Shown here: one piece after another, positions 1 through 8,633 of the stretch
Layout: the number at the start of each line of letters is the position of its first letter
Position numbering within the stretch: the first letter of the stretch is position 1
DNA from: Flavobacteriales bacterium
GTDB lineage: Bacteria > Bacteroidota > Bacteroidia > Flavobacteriales_F > PHOS-HE28
Direction of reading: 5' to 3'
Assembly: GCA_024103275.1 (NCBI GenBank)
Contig: JAGFIV010000108.1
Coordinates: 1 to 43,213, forward strand
DNA: 43,213 nucleotides
Notes under the pieces: generated by a model
Seen by the model: only the letters and a program-made list of their open reading frames with translations
What the model was told of the DNA's origin: nothing
Database searches by the model: none
Program-made: the position numbers and the translations under genes

Positions 1-636
1 CTGCAAAAGGACAAGGTGCCCAACAATGTGATCACGGCCATGATGGCGGCAGCCCAGGATCCCGGCCGGAAAGTCCAGAACCTGTCGGATCCGACGGCGG
101 ACCGCCCCGCGGGCATCTACTACAATAAGCCGGACGGAGGCATGGCCAGCCTGGAATACACGAATTATACCTCGGGACAAACCGATGCAGCAGCCCAGCA
201 CCTCGTCAGCGGCCTGATCAATGCCAAGCACTCCTTGATGATCGGAGGTAAATCCTCCCGGCAAGTGTTCAAGGAAACGCCCGTATTCCATTTCTACACT
301 GAAGCGCTGGATGGTTCAGCCTTCAGCGGATATGGCGTGGCGAGCCCGAATTCCTTTGCCTGCGTGAAGTTTACCGTGAACAAGAACTCGAGGAAGCTCA
401 TCGTGGGAAAATCCAGCGCCTTGGGAAGCGAATCGGGGATCGATGAAAAGGCGGCGGTGGAGTTCCGCTTCGAGGAGATCTCGCCTGGGTCGAAGGTGTA
501 CAAGGTCACCTTCCCCTCCACACTGGAACCAGGGGAATATGGCTTCATCCATACCGGCACCTTGGACCTCGGGGTCGGAGGGGGAATCCATGGTGCCGCA
601 GGCACCAACCGGGTCTTCGACTTCAGCGTCCAGTAG
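1..636 (+). CDS. Hypothetical protein, 5' end beyond window
   Basis: The reading frame is open from base 1, so the gene is cut by the left edge. A GTG at 16 exists, but the frame continues upstream of it and I do not take it as the start. The visible part is 211 residues. I do not recognise the family. It ends with a run of beta-strand-like segments, including a PGEYGFI motif and a glycine-rich stretch before the terminal FDFSVQ. No membrane segment or T9SS sorting domain is visible in this part, so location cannot be judged. No terminator-like hairpin follows directly. Being a gene is fairly certain because codon use is good throughout; its function is unknown. Confidence 0.7.
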   Translation: MQKDKVPNNVITAMMAAAQDPGRKVQNLSDPTADRPAGIYYNKPDGGMASLEYTNYTSGQTDAAAQHLVSGLINAKHSLMIGGKSSRQVFKETPVFHFYTEALDGSAFSGYGVASPNSFACVKFTVNKNSRKLIVGKSSALGSESGIDEKAAVEFRFEEISPGSKVYKVTFPSTLEPGEYGFIHTGTLDLGVGGGIHGAAGTNRVFDFSVQ

Positions 637-1494
637 ATTTGCCGAACCTTTCCGGTCCGATCTCATCAGGTTGCAGGCAAGGGGAGCATTGGCCGACACG
701 GTTTGCTTTCCAGGGGCACTTGAAAGTCGGCTTGGCCGGGGTCGGCACAGGTTCCCCTCCGGGTGAGCGCACACATGTCCTCCGATAGGAAGGGGTGGGG
801 CATACGATCCCTTGATCGGGGGCAAATCCTTGCTCTTCTTCCGCCCCGAACTGCCGATCGGCCATTCAACTTCACCGATATCGATTGGCGGGAAGGGATT
901 TGATGGTCATTCCCCGTGAGGGACGGGGCCTTGCATTGATGCCCTATTGGTTGGACCCCGTTCCGCAGGACAGGCTTTGCCATGCGCCCGTTGTACCGGC
1001 GTGGGAAGGATCGGTTCACCCCGCAACCGAAGTTTCAGTGCGCATGACCCAAACCCGAAGGAGCGCCCAATCGCCACAACGGTGCCGTGGCAGGGAACAT
1101 GCAGCCGGGGAAGCAGCATCCATCCGATCGTGATCAACCGCCTGTGCCATGCGGACGGCATACGCTACCATCGGTGGGTTGCCCCTTCCCGTGCCGTGGC
1201 CAAAGAACCGAACCGTGGACGACGTGGCAAGGGAAGTAAAGCATGCATGGAAGGCATTTTCCACCGATCTAACCCCCAACCTCATCCCACATCCTTCACC
1301 GGAGACCGTTGGCGCATGGCTGGCCGGTTCTTTGCACCGACCAGGTAACCGCTGACCAGGTGGAAGTAAACCGCCATATCCTCGGCCGGTGCCGCCACTT
1401 ACTTGAAGTGGCCAACAGCAAGGATGACAGGGTGCCACTTTTGGAACCGGTAACAAGGCGAAGGATACACACCCCAACACAAGAACCAAGGATC
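637..1494. other. Gene-poor stretch, no supported gene
   Basis: About 860 bases in which all six frames give only short, arginine-, proline- or cysteine-rich translations typical of shadow frames. No tRNA-like fold, known protein motif or clear repeat was seen. The frame of the following SUMF1-like gene stays open up to 1309, but the upstream part reads as non-coding and the first good signal peptide begins at 1495. The stretch may hold the promoter of that gene or decayed sequence. Confidence 0.5.
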
Positions 1495-2931
1495 ATGAGG
1501 GCACTTACCTTTCTGCGTTTCGTGGTCTGCGGCGCACTGCTGCTGGCCCACGGCCACACGACATTCGGCAACAACATCAGTGTGGGCAACACCACGCTGG
1601 GCGCCCAGAACCAAAGCGACCAGACCGTAGCCATCACTTTCGATGTGGCGTGGGAGAACAGTTGGCGCACCTCCAATAACGAGGCCAACTACGATGGTGC
1701 CTGGATCTTCGTGAAATACCGTGTGAACGGCACGAGTGATTGGCGCCATTGCACGCTCGCCCCGGCCCAGTTCACTGCCGGGACCGGTGCTACGATAGTT
1801 GTCTCCAGCGATAGCATGGGGGCCTTCATCCACCGGTCAACGAATGGCATAGGCAATGTGAACTTCAACGGGAACACGCTTAGCTGGCATTATGGAGCCG
1901 ATGGCGTCATCAACGGGGACAATGTGCAGATCCGCTTGTTCGCACTTGAGATGGTATACATCCCGGAAGGTGAATATTACCTGGGCAGCGGAGGGAGTGA
2001 GGTGAACTGCTTCAAGAACGGGAATTCCGCATCGGCATTCCTTGTGGAAGGACCGGGTGCGATACAAACCGGCACGAACGCCGGCGACCTGAACCTGAAT
2101 GGCCAAGGCACGAACGGTACCGTGATCCCCGCCGGATACCCGAACGGCTTCAACGCATTCTGGATCATGAAGTACGAATGCAGCCAGCAGCAGTTCGCCG
2201 ATTTCTTGAACCATCTGACTTCCGTGCAAGCGGCCGCCAACAACACCTCCACCAATTTCGCGGGCAGTTCACATCCGGCCTTCACCCCATTGGTGGCGGA
2301 CAGGGCCTACAACAACCTCAGTGTGGCACAAGCCACGGCATTCGCGGACTGGGCCGGGCTGAGGCCCTACTCCGAACTTGAATTCGAAAAAGCGTGCCGT
2401 GGCAAGAGCATCCTTCCCGTTCCGAACGAATACCCGTGGGGGACCACCGCGGCGGTGCGAATGGAGAGCAATCAGTTCTCCAACGCAGGCCAACCGGATG
2501 AAGCTGTCCTCACGGGTGTCCTTGCCAACGCGGCCTACCGGAATTCGAACTCATCGGGCAACGGAACCGGCAGACCTGTCCGGGTGGGCATTTTCGCGCG
2601 TTCCACAGGTTCGGGCCGCGAATTGAGCGGTGCCACCTACTATGGCGTGCTGAACATGGGTGACAACCTGATTGAGCTCACGATCCGGGCGGGGACAGCG
2701 ATCGGCCAGAGCGTTGACGCCGCAACACACGGCGATGGCCATCTCAGGGCAGCCGGGGCCACGGATATCACCACCTGGCAGACATCCGCCTTCGGTGGAC
2801 GCGGTACCCATTACGCAAGCCCGGCAGGAAGCATGGGCCACATGCGGGTATCCGACAGGGACAACATGGATTCCAATGTGGGTTCAACCTCCGCGGCCTA
2901 TGGCATCCGCTTGGCCCGTACCGCTAATTGA
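1495..2931 (+). CDS. Secreted SUMF1/formylglycine-generating-enzyme-like protein
   Basis: The protein is 478 residues from the ATG at 1495, chosen because it opens a plausible signal peptide (MRALTFLRF followed by VVCGALLLA); the upstream in-frame extension is not protein-like. Residues about 25-150 form a beta-rich domain. The rest matches the SUMF1/FGE-sulfatase fold: an opening MVYIPEGEYYLG, a middle motif with WIMKYECSQQQFADFLN, then RPYSELEFEKACRG and YPWG, and a C-terminal GIRLAR. Many bacterial members are not sulfatase-activating enzymes but secreted proteins of unknown role, and I see no proof of catalysis here. It has no T9SS sorting domain. The next gene starts 29 bases downstream and may be co-transcribed. 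Confidence 0.85.
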   Translation: MRALTFLRFVVCGALLLAHGHTTFGNNISVGNTTLGAQNQSDQTVAITFDVAWENSWRTSNNEANYDGAWIFVKYRVNGTSDWRHCTLAPAQFTAGTGATIVVSSDSMGAFIHRSTNGIGNVNFNGNTLSWHYGADGVINGDNVQIRLFALEMVYIPEGEYYLGSGGSEVNCFKNGNSASAFLVEGPGAIQTGTNAGDLNLNGQGTNGTVIPAGYPNGFNAFWIMKYECSQQQFADFLNHLTSVQAAANNTSTNFAGSSHPAFTPLVADRAYNNLSVAQATAFADWAGLRPYSELEFEKACRGKSILPVPNEYPWGTTAAVRMESNQFSNAGQPDEAVLTGVLANAAYRNSNSSGNGTGRPVRVGIFARSTGSGRELSGATYYGVLNMGDNLIELTIRAGTAIGQSVDAATHGDGHLRAAGATDITTWQTSAFGGRGTHYASPAGSMGHMRVSDRDNMDSNVGSTSAAYGIRLARTAN

Positions 2932-2960
2932 AGGCAGGGGCCGGATCATTCCACCGTCAC

Positions 2961-3494
2961 ATGGAAAAGCACATTCAATTACTGGGCCTTTCATTGCTCA
3001 TCGCGTTCAACAGCACTGCCCAACTGAACAATCCGATCTTCACCGGTGGAAGTGCGGACGGTTGGGCCACCGGCGATTTCGCGCAGCCTGACAACAACAT
3101 CTTCACCGGTGGCGCCTCCGATGGATGGGCCAGCGAGAGCTTCCAGCAACCAGAGAACAACATCTTCAAAGGTGGCTCGGATGATGGCTGGGCGAGCGAG
3201 GTATCCAACATTGTGGTGATCGACCTCGGCACATCGGTGGAGGAGACAGCCCTTGGATCGGCCGTGCATGCCTACCCCAACCCCACCAGCGGCCTGCTGA
3301 ACGTGGACCTCACCGGCGAATGGGGCCCGGTCACGATCGAGGTGCTCAGCGCATCGGGCCAGTTGGTGCGCACGGAGCGCTATACCAATACCGGCACCAT
3401 GGTGGTCGATGTTCCCGGTGCCAGCGGGCAGTACCTCGTGCGGCTTTCCACCGGAACAGGGGAGCAAACGACGTTCAGGGTGCTGAAACGATAG
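2961..3494 (+). CDS. Small T9SS-sorted protein with tandem 21-residue repeats
   Basis: 177 residues from the ATG at 2961, which opens a signal peptide (MEKHIQLLGLSLLIAF ending in TAQ). Residues about 22-80 are three near-identical units of 21 residues with the core IFTGGxxDGWA. A linker leads to a type A sorting domain, with YPNPTSGLLNVDL near residue 105 and a final TTFRVLKR. T9SS cargo of this kind is exported across the outer membrane and anchored or released. The role of the GG-x-x-DGWA repeats is unknown to me. An alternative start at 2928 overlaps the upstream stop and gives an unlikely leader. Confidence 0.85.
   Translation: MEKHIQLLGLSLLIAFNSTAQLNNPIFTGGSADGWATGDFAQPDNNIFTGGASDGWASESFQQPENNIFKGGSDDGWASEVSNIVVIDLGTSVEETALGSAVHAYPNPTSGLLNVDLTGEWGPVTIEVLSASGQLVRTERYTNTGTMVVDVPGASGQYLVRLSTGTGEQTTFRVLKR
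3036..3200 (+). repeat. Tandem repeat, 63-bp period, in coding sequence
   Basis: Units begin at 3036, 3099 and 3162, exactly 63 bases (21 codons) apart; the third is shorter. Each begins ATCTTC and encodes the IF(T/K)GG core followed by DGWA. The exact period and high base identity suggest recent expansion by slippage or unequal crossing-over. Confidence 0.85.
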
Positions 3495-3842
3495 CGACCG
3501 AGCTTGCTTGCCAGCGGTGCCTTCCTCGCCTTCTTCTGAAAAGACCTGGAAAGGATACGCCGTGTGCAACTCGTGAAGCAAATGCAGGTGTGGAACAAGT
3601 CCGACCCAGGACCTTCCTAACCCCAAAGCCTGGAGCCATGTGGATACTGACGACATTGCCGATCGGAGCGCGGCTGCCGGCCTCATGCCTCTGGTCGGGC
3701 TGTCAGGTGGGGAACCGACAGGTTTGGATGGCCGTACGGGATGGAGGCAATGCGGAAGGTACCGTGGTGAACGGCGGCAATGGCAGCTTCCTTTTTCGCT
3801 CATTCGGCCCCTCTTATCCATCGCCTGGTCGGCCGAGCCCGG

Positions 3843-4233
3843 TACCGGTAGCAACCCGGCCTCCAGTATGACCCCCCGGGCCGCCTTCAGCCCCATTTAC
3901 AATTGACCCACCCCGTGTGGAACGCGTGGCCATTTCCCCCTCGGGGGCCGGATGGCTGTAACGGGCACTGAAAACGCGATGAACCAGGGTGAGGTCAAGG
4001 CGGAGGTCGACAAGATCGGAATTACGCTCGTGATGGAAGGCGGAAAACCAAAGCCCTGACGGACCCATGCCCCGGACCCAGGCCGCCTCATGTGAATCGT
4101 CGCTTTCAACCACCCCAAACCTGGTAAGAACGCCACCCGCCCCAACGCCGTAATCGAACTGGGCACAAGCCGGCAGGGCCGAGACCGCCGCATGGAGGCA
4201 TGGCATGCGGGTGCGCATGGTACGGGAACGCAA
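3843..4233 (-). pseudogene. Remnant of outer-membrane beta-barrel protein gene
   Basis: On the minus strand, a frame from about 4233 reads a signal-peptide-like end (ALPACAQ) and then strand-like sequence: FDYGVGAGGVLTRFGVV, later GPSGLWFSAF, then VDLRLDLTLVHRVFSARY. This resembles the N-terminal part of the small porin-like beta-barrels common in Bacteroidota. After about 3935 the sense passes to another frame (FHTGWVN) and then a third (MGLKAARGVILEAGLLP, near 3896-3846), where the full gene would be expected to continue; nothing convincing follows. I read this as a frameshifted, truncated remnant. The family call is tentative because only strand patterns support it. Confidence 0.45.
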
Positions 4234-4260
4234 TCGACGACCCCCTTCATTTCTGCCAGA

Positions 4261-4291
4261 TTGTCACACGCCTCTGGGTTTGATACCTTTG
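4261..4291 (+). promoter_or_regulatory. Bacteroidota-type promoter of miaB
   Basis: TTG at 4261-4263, 20 bases, then TACCTTTG at 4284-4291, an exact TAnnTTTG box. The miaB ATG is at 4302, so the leader would be only a few bases. Confidence 0.55.
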
Positions 4292-4301
4292 CCACCTTTC
4301 C

Positions 4302-5708
4302 ATGGGCAAGAAGGTCTATATCGAAAGCTACGGCTGCCAGATGAACGTCAGCGACAGCGAGGTGGTCGCCAGCATTTTGGCCAAGCAGGGGTATGAGGCC
4401 GTGGACCGGGCGGAGGAAGCCGACCTGATCCTGCTGAACACGTGCAGCGTGCGGGAGAAGGCCGAGCAGACCGTGCTGAACCGGATCAATGAGATGAACC
4501 GGCTGAAGGCCAACAACAAGGACCTGAAGGTCGGGGTGTTGGGGTGTATGGCCGAGCGGATGAGGGAGAACCTGCTGGTGGAAAAGAAGGTGGTGGACCT
4601 GGTCGCCGGTCCCGATGCCTACCGCAGCCTACCACACTTGTTGGATGAGGTGGGCACCGGCCAGCGTGCGGTGAACGTGCTGCTCAGCCGGGAGGAGACC
4701 TACGGGGAGATCGTGCCGGTGCGGCTGAACAGCAACGGGGTCACCGCGTTCGTCACCATCATGCGGGGCTGCGACAACATGTGCGCCTTTTGCGTGGTGC
4801 CCTTCACCCGTGGGCGCGAGCGAAGCCGCGACCCCTACACCATCGTGGAGGAATGCGCCAAGCTGGTCGCCGACGGCTACAAGGAGGTGACCTTGCTGGG
4901 CCAAAACGTGAACAGCTACCGCTGGAACGTGGATGCGAAAGGCAACCTGAAGGACCCCTCACGGCCGGTGGTGGACTTTGCCGACCTGCTGGAGATGGTG
5001 GCCCTGGCCTGCCCTTCGCTGCGGATCCGGTACAGCACCAGCCATCCCAAGGACATGACCGACAAGGTGCTGGAGGTGATGGCCCGGCACGACAACATCT
5101 GCAAGTACATCCACTTGCCGGTGCAGAGCGGCAGCAGCAAGGTGCTGAAGGACATGAACCGCGGCTACACGCGCGAGTGGTACCTGGAGCGCGTGGCCAG
5201 CATCCGCCGCCACATGCCCGACTGCGCCCTGAGCACGGACATCATCAGCGGCTTCTGCGGCGAGACCGAGGAAGACCACCGGGCCACCCTGAGCCTAATG
5301 GAGGAGGTGGGCTACGACATGGCCTTCATGTTCAAGTACAGCGAGCGGCCCAAGACCCTGGCCGCGCGAAGGATGGAGGATGATGTGCCCGAGGAGGTGA
5401 AAAGCCGCCGGTTGACGGAGATCATCGACCTGCAGCGCGAGAACTCCGCCAAGCTCATGGCCCGCTACGTGGGTCAGGTGCAGGAGGTCCTGATCGAGGG
5501 GGTGAGCAAGCGCAGCGCCGGACAGATGCAAGGACGCAACACGCAGAACGCGATGGTGATCGTGCCCCGCTACGGCAGCGCCGTGGCACCGGGGCGCAGG
5601 GGGCTGATGCCCGGCGACCGCGTGCAGGTGCGCATCACCGCGTCCACGGCGGGTTCCCTGCAAGGTGAGCCACTGATCCCCTCGGGGCCCATACCGGCAG
5701 AAGCATGA
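4302..5708 (+). CDS. miaB: tRNA-2-methylthio-N6-dimethylallyladenosine synthase MiaB
   Basis: 468 residues, the usual length. The enzyme adds a methylthio group to isopentenyl-adenosine at tRNA position 37, using two [4Fe-4S] clusters and S-adenosylmethionine. The N-terminal UPF0004 domain has the three cluster cysteines C12, C48 and C82. The radical-SAM motif is C157-x3-C161-x2-C164. The substrate-specific VPFTRGRERSR follows directly, and a TRAM domain ends the protein. The gene is preceded by a good promoter and overlaps the next gene by an ATGA, so it probably heads a transcript that includes the sigma-54 activator and lptE. Confidence 0.97.
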   Translation: MGKKVYIESYGCQMNVSDSEVVASILAKQGYEAVDRAEEADLILLNTCSVREKAEQTVLNRINEMNRLKANNKDLKVGVLGCMAERMRENLLVEKKVVDLVAGPDAYRSLPHLLDEVGTGQRAVNVLLSREETYGEIVPVRLNSNGVTAFVTIMRGCDNMCAFCVVPFTRGRERSRDPYTIVEECAKLVADGYKEVTLLGQNVNSYRWNVDAKGNLKDPSRPVVDFADLLEMVALACPSLRIRYSTSHPKDMTDKVLEVMARHDNICKYIHLPVQSGSSKVLKDMNRGYTREWYLERVASIRRHMPDCALSTDIISGFCGETEEDHRATLSLMEEVGYDMAFMFKYSERPKTLAARRMEDDVPEEVKSRRLTEIIDLQRENSAKLMARYVGQVQEVLIEGVSKRSAGQMQGRNTQNAMVIVPRYGSAVAPGRRGLMPGDRVQVRITASTAGSLQGEPLIPSGPIPAEA

Positions 5709-6913
5709 ACGTGCAACCCATCAAGCAGCGGTTCGGCATCATCGGGGCTTCCCCGTTGCTGGACCGGGCCATAGAGATCGCCGCCCAAGTGGCGCCCACC
5801 GACCTCAGCGTGCTCATCAGCGGCGAAAGCGGCAGCGGCAAGGAGGTGATGCCCCAGATCATCCACGCCTTCAGCGCACGCAAGCACGGCCCCTACATCG
5901 CGGTGAACTGCGGGGCCATCCCCGAAGGAACCATCGACAGCGAGCTTTTCGGTCATGAGAAAGGGGCCTTCACCGGCGCCCACGAGGCCCGCAAGGGCTA
6001 CTTCGAAGTGGCCAACGGCGGCACCATCTTCCTGGACGAGGTGGGGGAGCTGCCGCTGGGCACGCAGGTGCGGTTGCTGCGCGTGCTCGAGTCCGGCGAG
6101 TTCATCCGCGTGGGCAGCAGCAAGACCCAGAAGACCGACGTGCGCGTGGTGGCCGCCACCAACGTGGACATGCTCATGGCCGTGCAGCACGGCCGTTTCA
6201 GGGAAGACCTGTATTACCGCCTGAACACCGTGCCCATCCATGTGCCGGCGCTCAGGGAGCGCCCCGAGGACATCCATTTGCTCTTCCGCTGGTTCGCCCA
6301 GGAAGCTTCTTCCCGCTACAAGGCACCCGCCATTACCCTCACCGATGAAGCCCGCCAGATGCTGGTCCACTACCGGTGGCCGGGCAATGTGCGCCAGCTG
6401 CGCAACCTGGTGGAGCAGCTGAGCGTGATCGAGCAGGTGCGCGAGATCGGCGCGGCCACCCTGGCTTCCTACCTGCCCAAGGAAAGCATGGCCCTGGTGC
6501 CTGCCGGCCAGATGAAAATGGCCGAGGGCGGGGAGGCCATCAATGAAAGGGAGCTCATCTTCAAGTTCCTTTTCGACATGAAGAGCGACCTGAACGCCCT
6601 GAAGGAGCAAGTGCACCTGATCAGCCAAGGCAGCCCGCCCGCCAGGCCCGCTGCAAGCCCGGTGGGCTTTGGCGAACACGTGCTTTACAACCCCGGGGGG
6701 ACGCCCGGCATGAGCATCCAGCTGCCGGGCCAGGACAATGAGGACGTGGAACACGCGGCCGTGGAGGAATCGCTAAGCCTGCAGGACAAGGAACGCGAAC
6801 TGATCCGCAAGGCCCTGCGCAAGCACAACGGGAAACGAAAGAAGGCGGCCCAGGAACTGGGGATCAGCGAACGGACGCTTTACCGGAAGATCAGGGAGTG
6901 GAACATCGACTAA
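5705..6913 (+). CDS. Sigma-54-dependent transcriptional activator, no receiver domain
   Basis: 402 residues. It begins almost directly with the AAA+ domain that remodels sigma-54 RNA polymerase: Walker A GESGSGKE at 40-47, the sigma-54 contact loop GAFTGA at 87-92, Walker B with D111 and E112, then a sensor region with PGNVRQLRN. The C-terminus (about 370-402) is a Fis-type helix-turn-helix with GKRKKAAQELGIS and RTLYRKI. There is no N-terminal receiver, GAF or PAS domain, so activity must be controlled in trans or by level, as in PspF. A linker of about 100 residues separates the AAA+ and DNA-binding parts. It overlaps miaB by ATGA and lptE by 16 bases. The groES promoter about 2.3 kb downstream is of sigma-54 type and is a candidate target. 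Confidence 0.93.
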   Translation: MNVQPIKQRFGIIGASPLLDRAIEIAAQVAPTDLSVLISGESGSGKEVMPQIIHAFSARKHGPYIAVNCGAIPEGTIDSELFGHEKGAFTGAHEARKGYFEVANGGTIFLDEVGELPLGTQVRLLRVLESGEFIRVGSSKTQKTDVRVVAATNVDMLMAVQHGRFREDLYYRLNTVPIHVPALRERPEDIHLLFRWFAQEASSRYKAPAITLTDEARQMLVHYRWPGNVRQLRNLVEQLSVIEQVREIGAATLASYLPKESMALVPAGQMKMAEGGEAINERELIFKFLFDMKSDLNALKEQVHLISQGSPPARPAASPVGFGEHVLYNPGGTPGMSIQLPGQDNEDVEHAAVEESLSLQDKERELIRKALRKHNGKRKKAAQELGISERTLYRKIREWNID

Positions 6914-7407
6914 AGATCGCGATGCTCGGCTGTGCCTTATGGGCCGCCGCCGGATGCACGGTGAGCTATTCGCTCAGCGGCGGTTCCGTGCCGCCTTCGG
7001 CCAAGACCCTGAGCGTGGCCATGCTGGATGCCAAGGCGCCCCTGTGCCCGCCGCAGGCGGCCCAGGCGATCACCGAAACCTTGCGCGATCTGATGTTGGC
7101 GCAGACACCCCTGAACCTGATCCAGCAGGACGGGGACATTGCCTTCGAGGGCGCCATTACCGGGTACGACGTGCAGCCCGTGGCCATCCAAGCCGATGAA
7201 ACGGCGGCCATGAACCGGTTGACCATCACCGTGGGCATCCGATACACCAACAAGGCCGATAGCAAGGCGGACGCGGACTTCTCCGTCTCCCGGTTCGCCG
7301 ATTACCCCAGTTCGCAGGACCTGGGCACCGTGGAGGGCGCGTTGGTGGAGGACATCGGCAAACAACTGGCGCAGGATATCTTCGACCGGACCTTGGGGAA
7401 TTGGTAG
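6898..7407 (+). CDS. lptE: LPS-assembly lipoprotein LptE
   Basis: 169 residues. LptE plugs the outer-membrane LptD barrel and helps deliver lipopolysaccharide to the cell surface. I chose the GTG at 6898, inside the end of the activator gene, because it gives a normal lipoprotein signal with basic residues (EHRLK), a hydrophobic core and the lipobox AAAGC, with the lipidated cysteine at 20. The ATG at 6922 would lose the basic end. Features of the Bacteroidota LptE family seen here are an early SLSGGSVPPSAKTLSV, the central AFEGAITGYDVQPVAIQ, then NRLTITV, and a C-terminal DIFDRTLGNW. It is translationally coupled to the gene before it. Confidence 0.9.
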   Translation: MEHRLKIAMLGCALWAAAGCTVSYSLSGGSVPPSAKTLSVAMLDAKAPLCPPQAAQAITETLRDLMLAQTPLNLIQQDGDIAFEGAITGYDVQPVAIQADETAAMNRLTITVGIRYTNKADSKADADFSVSRFADYPSSQDLGTVEGALVEDIGKQLAQDIFDRTLGNW

Positions 7408-7410
7408 GGA

Positions 7411-7490
7411 GGACCGGAAGACCAAAGAATCAGTAAATGACCTCCCCCTGTTCCGATCGTTTCATGGTCCAATTTCCGATCGTCTGATCC
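7411..7490. repeat. Inverted arrays of degenerate octamers
   Basis: Four 8-base units run from 7411 to 7442 (for example GGACCGGA, AGACCAAA). After an 8-base gap five units run from 7451 to 7490 in the opposite sense (for example TCCGATCG, TCTGATCC). Both arrays keep an exact period of 8 and read as xGAYCxGA or its complement, so the RNA or single strand could fold back. It fills the gap between lptE and the next gene. A related array lies at 32554-32609. Confidence 0.6.
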
Positions 7491-7497
7491 GCTGCCC

Positions 7498-8631
7498 ATG
7501 GACCGCGAACACTTGACCGAACTGCTGCGCAACCCCGCGCAGGTGGCCAAAAGCGACCTGCCCGACCTGCGGTCCATGGCGGAACGGTTCCCGTGGTTCA
7601 GCGGGGCGCGGCTGCTGCTGGCCGTCGGCGAACACAAGGCCGGCGACCTGCTGGCCAGCGAGGGCCACAACCTGCCGGCTGCCTTCCTGCCCTCGCGGGA
7701 GGTCCTTTTTGAACTGACGCATCCCGAGGGACCGGTGAAACCGCCCACGCTGAACATTGTACACCCCGAACGGCAGGAAGACGGCGTTGGCACTCGGACG
7801 GGGGGGCAGGTTTCCGAGAAAGCGCCCGTGCCCATCCTGCCGACGGACCAACCGCATGATCCACCAGCGGGCATGCCGACGACGTCCTTGGACCGAGAGC
7901 CGGGAAAACCCGGAGACCCGGCCGCGATGGAGGTGGAAGAGCTGGAAGGGGCGGTGAAGGAAGAGGTGAAAGAGGAGGAAGAGGTTGGGACGCGGGAACA
8001 GGCGGGCCCGCAGGCGCAGGAAGCACCAACGGCACAACGTGAACAGCTTGACAGTGAGCGCGAACTGCTGGAGCGCATGTACCAGGAGGCGCGGGCCGGG
8101 CTGTACGACCTGGGACAATCCCGCCCCAGGTCCGGCACGGCACAACGTGAAGCCCCGCCCGAGGCACATCCCGAGGTGCCGGCCGCGCCCGTGGAGGTGC
8201 CGGGGATGGCGGCCAGCGCGTTGCCGGAACGGCTGGGCTTTACCGCTTGGCTGGAATTGGGTGCCCTCGCGGGTGCAAACGCTCCCGCCACCCCGCCCGG
8301 GGGGATGCCGGCGGCTGCGCCCACACCTCCCGCACAGGTCGTGCCCAAGGGCGCTCCCTTGGGCGAAAAGGAACTTCTGGACCGTTTCATCCAGATGGAA
8401 AACCCGCCCCCGCCGAAGGAAAGGGCGACCTTCTTCACTCCCCAGCAGGCGGCCAAGCGGAGTTTGCAGGATGAAGGCATGGTGAGCGAAACCCTGGCCC
8501 GGATCCACGAAAACCAGGGCAACTTGGCCAAGGCGAAGGAAGTTTATGACCGGTTGGCTGCCAGGGATCCGGAGAAAAGCGTTTACTTCGCAGCCCTTTC
8601 CAAGGCCGTGGAGGCACGAATGAACAAATAA
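7498..8631 (+). CDS. Helical protein between lptE and secG, disordered middle
   Basis: 377 residues. The first 85 or so look helical and ordered (LTELLRNPAQ, then LPDLRSMAERFPWFSGARLLLA). Residues about 85-280 are low-complexity, rich in Pro, Ala and Glu. The last 100 hold ELLDRFIQMENPPPP and a TPR-like helix pair (MVSETLARIHENQGNLAKAKEVYDRL). No signal peptide is seen, so it is probably cytoplasmic. Proteins like this, with a conserved head and tail and a variable middle, occur at this position between lptE and secG in Flavobacteriia as far as I know; their role is unknown. The secG start follows after two bases, so the genes are co-transcribed. Confidence 0.85.
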   Translation: MDREHLTELLRNPAQVAKSDLPDLRSMAERFPWFSGARLLLAVGEHKAGDLLASEGHNLPAAFLPSREVLFELTHPEGPVKPPTLNIVHPERQEDGVGTRTGGQVSEKAPVPILPTDQPHDPPAGMPTTSLDREPGKPGDPAAMEVEELEGAVKEEVKEEEEVGTREQAGPQAQEAPTAQREQLDSERELLERMYQEARAGLYDLGQSRPRSGTAQREAPPEAHPEVPAAPVEVPGMAASALPERLGFTAWLELGALAGANAPATPPGGMPAAAPTPPAQVVPKGAPLGEKELLDRFIQMENPPPPKERATFFTPQQAAKRSLQDEGMVSETLARIHENQGNLAKAKEVYDRLAARDPEKSVYFAALSKAVEARMNK

Positions 8632-8633
8632 CA

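Noticed and set aside
1321..1336. TGGCCGG-N4-TTTGCA, sigma-54-like element upstream of the SUMF1-like gene
   Set aside because: Two mismatches in the -24 half and about 160 bases from the start codon. A match of this quality is expected about once by chance in a window this size on both strands.
1309..1494. Upstream extension of the SUMF1-like gene
   Set aside because: The added 62 residues do not look like protein and would hide the signal peptide that begins at 1495.
2991..3896. Minus-strand open frame of 301 codons across the small T9SS gene and the gap
   Set aside because: Most of it is shadow of the T9SS gene; only its first residues (near 3896-3846) are used, as part of the barrel remnant.
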